Notes under the pieces: generated by a model
Databases searched by the model: none
Told to the model about the DNA's origin: nothing
Seen by the model: the letters and a program-made list of their open reading frames with translations, nothing else
NCBI GenBank assembly: GCA_027025255.1
Contig: JALVRC010000041.1
Span: 1 to 6,485 of the forward strand
Length of the DNA stretch: 6,485 bases
From: Caldifarciminota bacterium
GTDB taxonomy: Bacteria > Hydrothermota > Tepidihabitantia > B3-TA06 > JALVRC01
Reading direction: 5' to 3'
Program-made: the position numbers and the translations under genes
In this document: one piece after another, positions 1-6,283 of the stretch
How the letters are laid out: each line of letters begins with the position of its first letter
How positions within the stretch are numbered: the first letter of the stretch is position 1

Positions 1-2
1 AT

Positions 3-398
3 GCAAAATATTCAAAAATCATGTGTATTTTTGATGATGTAAAAACCAAAGATAAATACAAAAAAATTCTTAGTGAAAATCTTAATTCAGACTTTATTAA
101 AAACGAAATCTATTTTACCTCACTAAAAAGATGTATAACAAAATATAAAACCATACCAGAAACATGCAAAACTTTCTTACTAAATGAATTATCTATTGTT
201 AAACCAACTATTATAATTTTAAAGGGGAAACAACTATTGTCTTTAATAAAACCAACACCAAAGATTTCTGGATGGCAAAACATCAAAATAAACAGAAGAA
301 AATACAGAACCTTTATAATAGATGAGAAGGATAAAGATTGGATAACTAATCTTAAGGAGCAACTATCTTCTATTTTTTACCTATACTCTTCAATATAA
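3..398 (+). CDS. Divergent uracil-DNA glycosylase-superfamily-like protein, 5' end cut by window edge
   Basis: The frame is open to the left edge, so the gene probably starts outside the window; the first internal ATG is at 21. The best-preserved part is the stretch CKTFLLNELSIVKPTIIILK (from base 165), which matches the family 4/5 uracil-DNA glycosylase pattern C-x2-FL-x2-(E/Q)L-x3-KP-x-(V/I)-(I/V)-x-L-x-G. Before it lies a C-x10-C pair (residues 38 and 49 counted from the ATG at 21), resembling the second half of the four-cysteine Fe-S site of those enzymes. What should be the catalytic motifs is missing: where GEAPG would follow the KIM strand there is CIFDDVKTK, and the C-terminal HPS motif is replaced by a run around FIIDEKDKDW. 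It may be a non-catalytic relative, or an unrelated protein with a similar core. The gene is followed by a PAP2 phosphatase frame that overlaps its 3' end. The fold assignment is inference from a short motif. Confidence 0.5.
   Translation, partial: AKYSKIMCIFDDVKTKDKYKKILSENLNSDFIKNEIYFTSLKRCITKYKTIPETCKTFLLNELSIVKPTIIILKGKQLLSLIKPTPKISGWQNIKINRRKYRTFIIDEKDKDWITNLKEQLSSIFYLYSSI
354..359 (+). promoter_or_regulatory. Candidate ribosome binding site for an upstream PAP2 start
   Basis: AAGGAG lies inside the end of the preceding gene. It is five bases before an ATC codon at 365 that is in frame with the PAP2 phosphatase. No ATG, GTG or TTG exists at this position. The hexamer also encodes Lys-Glu in the upstream gene, so it may be chance. 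Confidence 0.35.
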
Positions 399-466
399 AT
401 TCTTTTGATAGCCTAAATTTAGAAAGAATTCAGGCTTTAAAGGGCATAAAAGCTTTTGATTTTTAC
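365..466 (+). other. In-frame N-terminal extension of the PAP2 phosphatase without a standard start codon
   Basis: The PAP2 frame stays open from 356 (after a TAA at 353-355) to the first ATG at 467. The 34 codons from 365 translate to a hydrophobic start (FYFLPILF), then SFDSLNLERIQALKGIKAFD, which looks like the usual PAP2 N-terminal pattern of an Asp, an amphipathic helix and a second Asp before the first membrane helix. The ATG at 467 has no ribosome binding site in front of it. The extension therefore looks like real protein. How it is started (ATC, ATA or ATT codon, a frameshift, or a sequence error) is unresolved. Confidence 0.45.
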
Positions 467-883
467 ATGAAAACAGCTGACTATACATATAACAATTTAT
501 GCTTTTTATATTTAGGATATTACCTTTTTTATCCAAAGAAAAGAGAATATGAAACAAACACACTGTATGGACTGATTGTTACCGGAGCAACAAATATATT
601 TTTAAAAACTTTAATTAATCGTTCAAGGCCTGACGGACACTATACTCGGTACAATAGCTCTTTCCCTTCTGCACATTCTACAATAGCATTCTATACTGCC
701 ACAATGCTTTTTTACGATAACAAATTATATGGAAGTATAGGGTACATATGGGCAACATCAGTCGGAATATCCCGTATTTATTTCAACAGACACTGGCCAA
801 CTGATGTATTATCAGGAGCCCTCTTAGGAATTATCAGTGGTGTTATTACATATAGTATTATATCAATCAATGAGAATAGATAA
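467..883 (+). CDS. PAP2-family membrane phosphatase (phosphatidic acid phosphatase type 2 / lipid phosphatase)
   Basis: PAP2 enzymes are membrane phosphatases that remove phosphate from lipid phosphates such as phosphatidic acid, phosphatidylglycerophosphate or undecaprenyl diphosphate. They use a histidine nucleophile on the outer face of the membrane. All three motifs are intact: K47-x6-R54-P55, then P67-S-A-H70, then S102-R103-x5-H109-x3-D113 (numbered from the ATG at 467). H109 is the expected nucleophile, with H70 as the acid/base. Hydrophobic segments lie at about residues 10-22, 34-48, 69-83, 88-101 and 115-133. At 138 residues the protein is short for the family, because the N-terminal helix region lies upstream of this ATG; with the in-frame extension from 365 it would be 172. 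The ATG given here is the first canonical start, but it has no Shine-Dalgarno sequence. The substrate cannot be told from sequence or context. Confidence 0.85.
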   Translation: MKTADYTYNNLCFLYLGYYLFYPKKREYETNTLYGLIVTGATNIFLKTLINRSRPDGHYTRYNSSFPSAHSTIAFYTATMLFYDNKLYGSIGYIWATSVGISRIYFNRHWPTDVLSGALLGIISGVITYSIISINENR

Positions 884-956
884 ACATTTATCTTACTGCT
901 CAACGAAACTTAATGTTTTAAAATCAAATCTTTAAAAACACTTAGATCAAAAATAT

Positions 957-995
957 ATTAATAAATAAACTTTTTATTGATTTTTTCTTTTTTTT
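957..995 (+). terminator. Candidate AU-rich intrinsic terminator after the PAP2 gene
   Basis: Bases 957-965 can pair with 973-981 (nine pairs, all A-T except one G-T) around a seven-base loop. A tract with 14 T in 15 bases (981-995) follows directly. The shape is that of a Rho-independent terminator, but the stem has no G-C pair, so it would be weak. Such stems arise easily by chance in DNA this AT-rich. Confidence 0.35.
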
Positions 996-1004
996 GAGTA
1001 AAAT
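977..1004 (+). promoter_or_regulatory. Candidate sigma70-type promoter for the OPT transporter operon
   Basis: TTGATT (977-982) and TAAAAT (999-1004) are separated by 16 bases. They match the -35 and -10 consensus at four and five of six positions. Transcription would start near 1011 and leave a leader of roughly 28 bases before the start codon at 1039. The -35 box overlaps the T-rich side of the candidate terminator. This is a pattern match in AT-rich DNA and so only moderately supported. Confidence 0.35.
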
Positions 1005-1025
1005 GTGATGTAATATAAAGAGGTC

Positions 1026-1035
1026 TAAAGGAGGT
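1026..1035 (+). promoter_or_regulatory. Ribosome binding site of the OPT transporter
   Basis: TAAAGGAGGT is a full match to the anti-Shine-Dalgarno complement and ends three bases before the ATG at 1039. It fixes that start with confidence and suggests strong translation. Confidence 0.8.
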
Positions 1036-1038
1036 TTT

Positions 1039-2775
1039 ATGTATCCAGAAGATACTGGAGAAAAAGGCTTCACGATAAGAGCTTTAATAATAGCAGTGAT
1101 AATAAGTATATTCCTGCTTACTGCATCATCTTATATTGCTCTTAGACTTGGTGCATTACCCTGGCCTATTATTTTCTCGGTTATTGTTTCAGGAATAATT
1201 CTTAAGGCTATGCCTTTTAAAAAAACCAATCCTCATGAAATAAATGTTACACAGGCGGGTGGAACTATCGGTGGTCTTATGGCCTCTGCAGTTGTTTTTA
1301 CTTTACCAGGTATAATATACCTATCAAAATTCGAAAAAATTAATATAAATCTACCGTCTATGTGGGTCTTAATTCTTATATCCCTTGCTGGAGGGATAAC
1401 AGGAATATTACTTTCAATTCCACTCAGAAGAACTTTTGTGGATAAAGAACAACTAATCTATCCTTCAGGTACTGCTGGTGCAGAAGTTATAAAATCAGGA
1501 ATATATGGAGGCAATACCTGGTTTTTGCTTTTTTTAATAGGAATATTGTCTCTACTTTTTGCCTTAATAAGAGATTTATTCTTTGCTCAAGGCTATACTT
1601 TTGCTTTTTTAATACCATTGGGAATAATGTTTACACTTTATCCTATGCCTATGGGAATCGGAGTAGGATATATATTGGGTCCCAAAATAAGTGTTAACTC
1701 ATGGTTTTCTGGCTCAGTTATCGGATGGATGATTATAATCCCTTTGCTCAAGTTTAAATTCCCTTTTATACATGGAATTAAATTTGTACAAGAACTTGGT
1801 ATGGGGATTGTACTCGGTGCAGGAGTTGGTTTTTTTGTCAGTTATATTATCCCCCGCATAAAGAAAATATTTGCCCCCTTATTTAAATGGAAGAACACTC
1901 CCTGGTACATGAAATTTACCCCTTATATTTCAATCTTAAGTTTTATAGTCTTAATTTTTGCAGGAGTACCAGTCTTAGCAAGTATGATAGGAATTATAGG
2001 TGTATGGATTATGACTACAGTTGCTGCACGAATGACAGGAGAAACAAACATTGATCCACTTGAACAATTTGGTATTATAGTCGGTCTTATCACAATATGG
2101 ATATATGCTCTTTTTAAAATGAAAATAGGTTACGTATCAATATTCCTTATAGTTTTTTTTGTATCTACTGCAGCCGCATTAGCTGGAGATATTGGACATG
2201 ACTATAAATCTGCAAAACTGCTTAACACTCGTGCAAAAGATATTATAAAGGTTGATATAATTGCTGCAATAGTTGTGGCAATTCTTGCCCCCTTTGTTCT
2301 TAAAATTATTATCAATGGTTATGGTGATATAATGTTTACTCCTGCTATGCCTGCACCACAAGCTGTATTAGTAGCACGCAGTATATTTGGTTTTACATAT
2401 CCATATGTTTTCTTAATCGGGTTTTCTTTTGCTTTTATATTAGAAGTTTTAATACGTTTAACAAAAAATAAAAAATTACCTATATCACTTATGGCATTGG
2501 GAATTGGAATGTTTTTAGGACTTACCTTAGGTTTCCTTCTTGCTATAGGTGGATTCATCAGATGGTTGACAAACAGAAAAAAAATAAGTCCTAACAAAGG
2601 AGTCATTATATCTGCCGGAATGATGGGAGGAGAAGGGATAGCAGGCTTTCTTTCTGCTTTTTTAATGGTTATTGGTATTAATCATTTCACAGGTAATAGT
2701 ATACTCTTGATAATATTTTCATTCATTCTATTTTCTGTAACTTTTATTTATTTTATAAAACGTGAAAAAAACTAA
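1039..2775 (+). CDS. OPT-family transporter (oligopeptide transporter superfamily)
   Basis: This is a 578-residue polytopic inner-membrane carrier of the OPT family. Members import small peptides, glutathione or metal-chelate compounds, probably driven by protons. Conserved family blocks can be read in order: GFTIRALIIAVIISIFL followed by a TASSYIALRLG helix (10-38), the N-PHEINVTQAGGTIGGLMASA region (64-84), LRRTFVDKEQLIYPSGTAGAEV (129-150), ARMTGETNIDP (330-340), AALAGDIGHDYKSAKLL (379-395), and AGMMGGEGIAGFLSA near the C-terminus (526-540). Some 13 to 16 hydrophobic segments are visible. The length is slightly below the 600-680 residues common for bacterial members, and nothing central seems missing. 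The start is set by a perfect ribosome binding site. The next gene, a pantothenate kinase, begins one base after the TAA, so the two are co-translated. Substrate is unknown; the kinase neighbour hints at a pantothenate or pantetheine-like cargo (inference). Confidence 0.9.
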   Translation: MYPEDTGEKGFTIRALIIAVIISIFLLTASSYIALRLGALPWPIIFSVIVSGIILKAMPFKKTNPHEINVTQAGGTIGGLMASAVVFTLPGIIYLSKFEKININLPSMWVLILISLAGGITGILLSIPLRRTFVDKEQLIYPSGTAGAEVIKSGIYGGNTWFLLFLIGILSLLFALIRDLFFAQGYTFAFLIPLGIMFTLYPMPMGIGVGYILGPKISVNSWFSGSVIGWMIIIPLLKFKFPFIHGIKFVQELGMGIVLGAGVGFFVSYIIPRIKKIFAPLFKWKNTPWYMKFTPYISILSFIVLIFAGVPVLASMIGIIGVWIMTTVAARMTGETNIDPLEQFGIIVGLITIWIYALFKMKIGYVSIFLIVFFVSTAAALAGDIGHDYKSAKLLNTRAKDIIKVDIIAAIVVAILAPFVLKIIINGYGDIMFTPAMPAPQAVLVARSIFGFTYPYVFLIGFSFAFILEVLIRLTKNKKLPISLMALGIGMFLGLTLGFLLAIGGFIRWLTNRKKISPNKGVIISAGMMGGEGIAGFLSAFLMVIGINHFTGNSILLIIFSFILFSVTFIYFIKREKN

Positions 2776-2776
2776 T

Positions 2777-3586
2777 ATGATTATAGGAATTGATATAGGA
2801 GCAAGTACCACTGACATAGTTGCTTATAAAAATAATGAATTCACCTATCACATACCCTATGAAACAAACAATATCAAAGAAAGAGCAAAATCTATACCTG
2901 AACTTGTTAAAAACAGCTTTAACATAAAAGAAATAACTAAAATTGCTATTACAGGAGGAGGAGCAAGGTTTGTAGAAAAAATTTTTAACATACCTGTTGT
3001 AAAAATTGATGAAATACAGGCGATAGCACGTGGGGCTATGCATCTTGCCAAAGAGAAAAATATCATTGCAGTAAGTATGGGGACCGGGACAGCGATTGTT
3101 TATTCCTATTTTAATCAAATGTACAAATTTGTTCATATAGGTGGAACTGGTGTTGGTGGAGGAACAATAAAAGGATTATCTAAAATTCTATTAAAAACTT
3201 TTGAGCCCCGAAAGATTGATTCTCTTGCCTTAAAAGGAAGTTTAAAAAACGTTGACATTACAGTTGGTGAAATTATTGGTAAAGGAATAGGAATTTTACC
3301 TTCTGACATCACTGCTGCCAATCTTGCTAAATTAAGTAGTAAGAGCAAAAAAGAAGACATTGCTGCTGGTATAATAAATATGGTTGCTCAAACAATCGGC
3401 ACAATCTCCATACTTTCCTCTAATATATACAATACGCACAAAATTGTTCTAACAGGTAAAGTAGGACTTTTTAAATCAATACATCAATTTCTTATCCCTC
3501 TTGGAAAATTGTTTAATAAGGAATTCATCCTTCCGCAAGGATTTGCTTATGCTACTGCCATAGGAGCACTTTTAAGTATACAATAA
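2777..3586 (+). CDS. coaW: Type II pantothenate kinase
   Basis: The enzyme phosphorylates pantothenate with ATP, the first step of coenzyme A synthesis, in the cytoplasm. The protein (269 residues) has the ASKHA/actin-like kinase fold. Phosphate-1 loop GIDIGASTTDIV is at 4-15, ITGGGARFVEKIF at 58-70, MGTGTAIVY at 101-109, and the hallmark HIGGTGVGGGTIKGLSKIL at 120-138. From memory of Staphylococcus aureus CoaW (267 residues), the block GGGARF...NIP...DEIQAIARG aligns without gaps and places E79 on its catalytic Glu70. There is no cysteine in the protein, which argues against the Fe-S activator ATPases (BadF/BcrA type) that share the fold. The ATG at 2777 gives a family-typical N-terminus and sits one base after the transporter stop. 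A GTG at 2762 would add five residues and overlap the transporter by 14 bases. Neither start has a Shine-Dalgarno sequence, so translation probably depends on coupling to the transporter. Confidence 0.85.
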   Translation: MIIGIDIGASTTDIVAYKNNEFTYHIPYETNNIKERAKSIPELVKNSFNIKEITKIAITGGGARFVEKIFNIPVVKIDEIQAIARGAMHLAKEKNIIAVSMGTGTAIVYSYFNQMYKFVHIGGTGVGGGTIKGLSKILLKTFEPRKIDSLALKGSLKNVDITVGEIIGKGIGILPSDITAANLAKLSSKSKKEDIAAGIINMVAQTIGTISILSSNIYNTHKIVLTGKVGLFKSIHQFLIPLGKLFNKEFILPQGFAYATAIGALLSIQ

Positions 3587-3592
3587 AAATAT

Positions 3593-4417
3593 TTAGATAT
3601 CTGGTGGTAAATGCTCTAATTCCTGAAGAGAAAATACAGGACCATCTTTACAGATGTAAACATGACCTATATTACACCTTCCACATTTTCCTATCCCACA
3701 TTTCATCCTCTTCTCAAGAGAAGTATAAACCCTGTCTGATTTGAAATCTAATGTTTTAAGCACAGGTAATGTAAATTTTATCATGACAGGTGGACCACAT
3801 ACAACAGCATAAGTATCTTTTGAAGAAGGAGCAACTCTTTCAAGAACCTGAGGTACAAAACCTACATTGCCTGACCATCCAGGAAATTCTTTATCAACAG
3901 TAAGGTGGATGTTTAAATCTTCCCTTTTCTCCCATTCAAACAGTTCGTCTCTGTACATCAAAAGACCAGGTTCTCTTGCTCCGTATATTACTTCTATATT
4001 TTTGTACTCTTCCCTATGGTCAAGAAGATAGATAAGTAAAGACCTTAAAGTAGTAAAAGCAAAACCACCACCAACAATAAGAACGTTATGTCCTTTAAAT
4101 TGCTCAACAGGATAGTAGTTTCCAAGAGGACCTCTTATCCCAAATATAGCCCCTTTATTACTTTCATGCAAAAAAGAGGTAACAAGCCCTGCTTTGTTAA
4201 TTGTAAATTTAAGCCTCTTGCCTTCTGTTGGAGATGTTGCTATACCAAAAGGGGCTTCTCCTTTCCCATATATACCTACTTCACAGAACTGCCCCGGTAA
4301 ATACTTAATTTCATCATCAATTATTTCAAATTCAAAAGTCTTCAAAGACCTATCCTCTGATTCAAATTTTGTCCCTACAAGGCGAGCTTTAAAAGGCATA
4401 TACGGATTATTATTCAT
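3593..4417 (-). CDS. flxA: FAD/NAD(P)-binding oxidoreductase with C-terminal [2Fe-2S] motif, FlxA / AsrB / HydG-like
   Basis: This 274-residue ferredoxin-NADP-reductase-like subunit is expected to exchange electrons between NAD(P)H and partner Fe-S proteins through FAD. It has an N-terminal flavin-binding barrel (about 8-105) with LPGQFCEVGI (40-49), the flavin motif region GEAPFGIATSP (53-63) and GPLGN (96-100). The nucleotide-binding half has VLIVGGGFAFTTLRSLLIYL (112-131) and CGPPVMI (207-213). The C-terminal cysteines 240, 245, 248 and 256 (C-x4-C-x2-C-x7-C) form the [2Fe-2S] site seen in AsrB, HydG and dihydroorotate dehydrogenase PyrK-type proteins. The nucleotide loop reads GGGFAFTTLRSL where relatives usually have a GxGxAPLRSL-like loop. 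It is the last gene of the operon, overlaps the preceding gene by eight bases and has its own perfect TAAAGGAGGT site. The family is certain; the Flx name rests on the neighbouring genes. Confidence 0.8.
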   Translation of the reverse strand: MNNNPYMPFKARLVGTKFESEDRSLKTFEFEIIDDEIKYLPGQFCEVGIYGKGEAPFGIATSPTEGKRLKFTINKAGLVTSFLHESNKGAIFGIRGPLGNYYPVEQFKGHNVLIVGGGFAFTTLRSLLIYLLDHREEYKNIEVIYGAREPGLLMYRDELFEWEKREDLNIHLTVDKEFPGWSGNVGFVPQVLERVAPSSKDTYAVVCGPPVMIKFTLPVLKTLDFKSDRVYTSLEKRMKCGIGKCGRCNIGHVYICKDGPVFSLQELEHLPPDI

Positions 4418-5345
4418 TTACAACCTCCTTTAATCTTAAAAGTGCTTCTCTTATATCAAAACCAGTAGGGCATACTTCTACACACTTGCCACATCCAACA
4501 CACTGATATTCTTTATACGAAACAGGATAGTATGCAAATTTATGCATTATTCTATTCCTCATCCTTGCATGTCTTTCTGCTCTTGGATTATGACCTGATG
4601 TTTCATAAGAATATATTGAAAACATACATGAATCCCAAACTCTTTCTCTGTATCCCCAGTTTGTTCTATCAACATCCTGAATATCAAAACAATAACATAC
4701 AGGGCAGTGAAAGGTACATGCTCCACAGTTAACACATCTAAAGCTTAATTCTTTCCATATCTTATCGTTAAAAACTGAATACAGTTTTTTATCAAGGTTT
4801 ACTATATCAAATTTCTCTATCTCCTTTTCAACTTTTTGCTTTTCAAGTTCAACCTCTTTAAACTCATCCTGAGATACATCTTCATATTTATCCCAGGCTA
4901 AAACCTCTTTTGCTCTATCAGTAAGAGGTTCTGCAAAATAATAACCATCTTTTTCAAAAATAAAGATATCCCCTTTTCTATCAAAAGGAGAATTTCCAAG
5001 AGATGTACAGAAACAGAAATTATGAGGGTTTCTACAGGCTTTAACTACAACAAGAATACTATCTCTTCTTTCTTTATAAAAACTGTCCAGCGGCTCTCTT
5101 AAAAAATTAAAATCAAGGAGTTCTATTGATTTAGCATAGCATGGAGGTATGTTGAATACAACTTTTCTCTCAATATTTCTGAACTCATCCTGCTCCACAG
5201 AATCTTTCTTTTTATGAAAAACAAGGTATATTTCTTCCTTCGGCAGAAAAAGATCTTTAACATCAATCCCTTCTTCTATTTCTACAATCTTTCCCCAATT
5301 TTTCAAATAATCAAGAAAATCCTCTTTCTTTATCTTTTTCATCAT
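4410..5345 (-). CDS. flxB: 4Fe-4S dicluster protein, FlxB / AsrA / HydB-like
   Basis: This 311-residue cytoplasmic electron-transfer subunit is of the family that includes anaerobic sulfite reductase subunit A and sulfhydrogenase beta. It should pass electrons between the FAD subunit encoded next and the rest of the complex. The N-terminal domain carries IPPCYAKSIELLDFNFL (66-82), FYKERRDSIL (89-98) and ACRNPHNFCFCTS (103-115), matching the family pattern with cysteines 69, 104, 111 and 113. A charged, Lys/Glu-rich helix (about 155-180) links to the ferredoxin part. The first cluster is C204-x2-C207-x2-C210-x3-C214-P, immediately followed by C217 and C219. Then comes WDSCMF (237-242) and the second cluster C282-x2-C285-x2-C288-x3-C292-P. 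Tandem ATGs occur; the first (5345) overlaps the upstream TGA as ATGA and has an AAAGGAG site ten bases away, so it is preferred. No catalytic function of its own is expected. Confidence 0.8.
   Translation of the reverse strand: MMKKIKKEDFLDYLKNWGKIVEIEEGIDVKDLFLPKEEIYLVFHKKKDSVEQDEFRNIERKVVFNIPPCYAKSIELLDFNFLREPLDSFYKERRDSILVVVKACRNPHNFCFCTSLGNSPFDRKGDIFIFEKDGYYFAEPLTDRAKEVLAWDKYEDVSQDEFKEVELEKQKVEKEIEKFDIVNLDKKLYSVFNDKIWKELSFRCVNCGACTFHCPVCYCFDIQDVDRTNWGYRERVWDSCMFSIYSYETSGHNPRAERHARMRNRIMHKFAYYPVSYKEYQCVGCGKCVEVCPTGFDIREALLRLKEVVNE
4423..4432 (-). promoter_or_regulatory. Ribosome binding site of the FlxA-like gene
   Basis: On the minus strand TAAAGGAGGT ends five bases before the ATG at 4417. 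It lies within the last codons of the upstream FlxB-like gene and supports the overlapping start. Confidence 0.75.
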
Positions 5346-6283
5346 AGTATAAAATCTCCTTTATCGTTTAATTTGTATTCTCCAAACATTGGCTTCTCTT
5401 GAACAGTTTTACCAGAAATGTAATCATAATCAGCAATCAAATCTTTTGTTATCTTTGATGTAAGATAGGAAAGTCTTATACCCTCGGGGCACGCTCTTTC
5501 ACATGCCCCACAGTTAACACATCTTCCTGCCATGTGAAAAATCTTTATAAGATGAAAAGAGATAATATCCTCTATTGAATAACCCGGCTCAACCCATACA
5601 GGATCATTGGAATCAACAAAACAGGATTCACAGTAACACATAGGACAAACTTCTCTACATGCATAGCACCTTGTGCATTTCTCAAATTGATTCTTAAAAA
5701 ATTTCCATCTATCTTTGTAATTTTTTTCTTCTATCTCTTTTACAGAAGGAAAAATTAGATCCTCTCCGTTCTCATTAAGACTCTGTGTCTGCAAATCAAC
5801 GGTAGGTGTCTCTTTTCTAACACAACTCGTACATACAGAAGAAATGACTTTATTCAGAAGAATTTCTTTCTCTCCTTTATTCCCTTTTATCACAATACTC
5901 ATATCTTTTTCTTCAATCTCATCTATCTTACCATTGTATTCTTTTTCTACAGTATAAACGTCTAAAGCTCCTTTACATGGAAGCCCTATTAAAAAAAGTT
6001 TATCTCTATCAATCTGATGTTCAGCACAAAGTAAATTTATTGTTCTTTCTTCACATCCTCTAACAAGGACAGCAATTTTTTTGAAATCTTTTATTCTTCT
6101 TATGTATGTTCCAATATTTAAAATATTGAATAAAGAATTGCTCAATTTATTAATATCATCTTCTGTCTGTGCAAAGAGAGGGTAATTTTTCAATGGATAC
6201 TTCTGTTCCACGAAACCCAGCACCCCATCTATTTCCCCATTTCTTAACATTGATTTCAGTTTGCCTTTTATATCATCCATCAT
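5342..6283 (-). CDS. flxC: FrhB-like 4Fe-4S dicluster protein, FlxC-like subunit
   Basis: This is a cytoplasmic Fe-S protein of 313 residues (312 from the second ATG). The N-terminal two thirds resemble the F420-hydrogenase/formate-dehydrogenase beta family (FrhB/FdhB): KKIAVLVRGCEERTINLL (68-85) and LFLIGLPCKGALD (96-108), then a C151-x2-C154 pair followed by RKETPTVD. The C-terminal part has two ferredoxin motifs, C203-x2-C206-x2-C209-x3-C213-P and C255-x2-C258-x2-C261-x3-C265-P. Extra cysteines 216, 218 and 221 stand just after the first. It probably relays electrons between the FlxB-like protein and the MvhD subunit encoded just upstream. The upstream stop and this start overlap (ATGATG containing TGA), so the genes are translationally coupled. 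The AAAGGAG site is two bases from the first ATG but five from the second (6280), which is the likelier start. Family membership is clear; the FlxC name is inferred from operon context. Confidence 0.72.
   Translation of the reverse strand: MMDDIKGKLKSMLRNGEIDGVLGFVEQKYPLKNYPLFAQTEDDINKLSNSLFNILNIGTYIRRIKDFKKIAVLVRGCEERTINLLCAEHQIDRDKLFLIGLPCKGALDVYTVEKEYNGKIDEIEEKDMSIVIKGNKGEKEILLNKVISSVCTSCVRKETPTVDLQTQSLNENGEDLIFPSVKEIEEKNYKDRWKFFKNQFEKCTRCYACREVCPMCYCESCFVDSNDPVWVEPGYSIEDIISFHLIKIFHMAGRCVNCGACERACPEGIRLSYLTSKITKDLIADYDYISGKTVQEKPMFGEYKLNDKGDFIL
5355..5363 (-). promoter_or_regulatory. Ribosome binding site of the FlxB-like gene
   Basis: On the minus strand TAAAGGAGA lies nine to ten bases before the first of two tandem ATGs (5345) and about 13 before the second. 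It favours the first ATG. Confidence 0.6.

Noticed and set aside
882..918. Inverted repeat AAACATT / AATGTTT just after the PAP2 stop
   Set aside because: Only seven pairs, nearly all A-T, with a 23-base loop and no T-run directly after it; not a convincing terminator.
994..1016. Alternative promoter pair TTGAGT and TAATAT
   Set aside because: The spacer is only 11 bases, too short for a sigma70 promoter; the pair at 977-1004 is better spaced.
2762..2776. GTG at 2762 as the start of the pantothenate kinase
   Set aside because: It adds five residues (KKTN stretch) before the family-typical M-I-I-G-I-D start, has no ribosome binding site and overlaps the transporter by 14 bases. It is possible but less likely than ATG at 2777.
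2179..3360. Several minus-strand open frames of 60-127 codons under the transporter and kinase genes
   Set aside because: They lie antisense to strongly supported genes, have no recognisable domain, and arise from the codon bias of the real genes.
2777..3586. Kinase gene as a 2-hydroxyacyl-CoA dehydratase activator (BadF/BcrA type)
   Set aside because: The protein has no cysteines for the bridging Fe-S cluster and carries the type II pantothenate kinase block HIGGTGVGGGTIKGL.
4088..5402. Plus-strand open frames of 62-79 codons inside the flx-like operon
   Set aside because: They lie opposite well-supported oxidoreductase genes, have no ribosome binding site or family resemblance, and are shadows.
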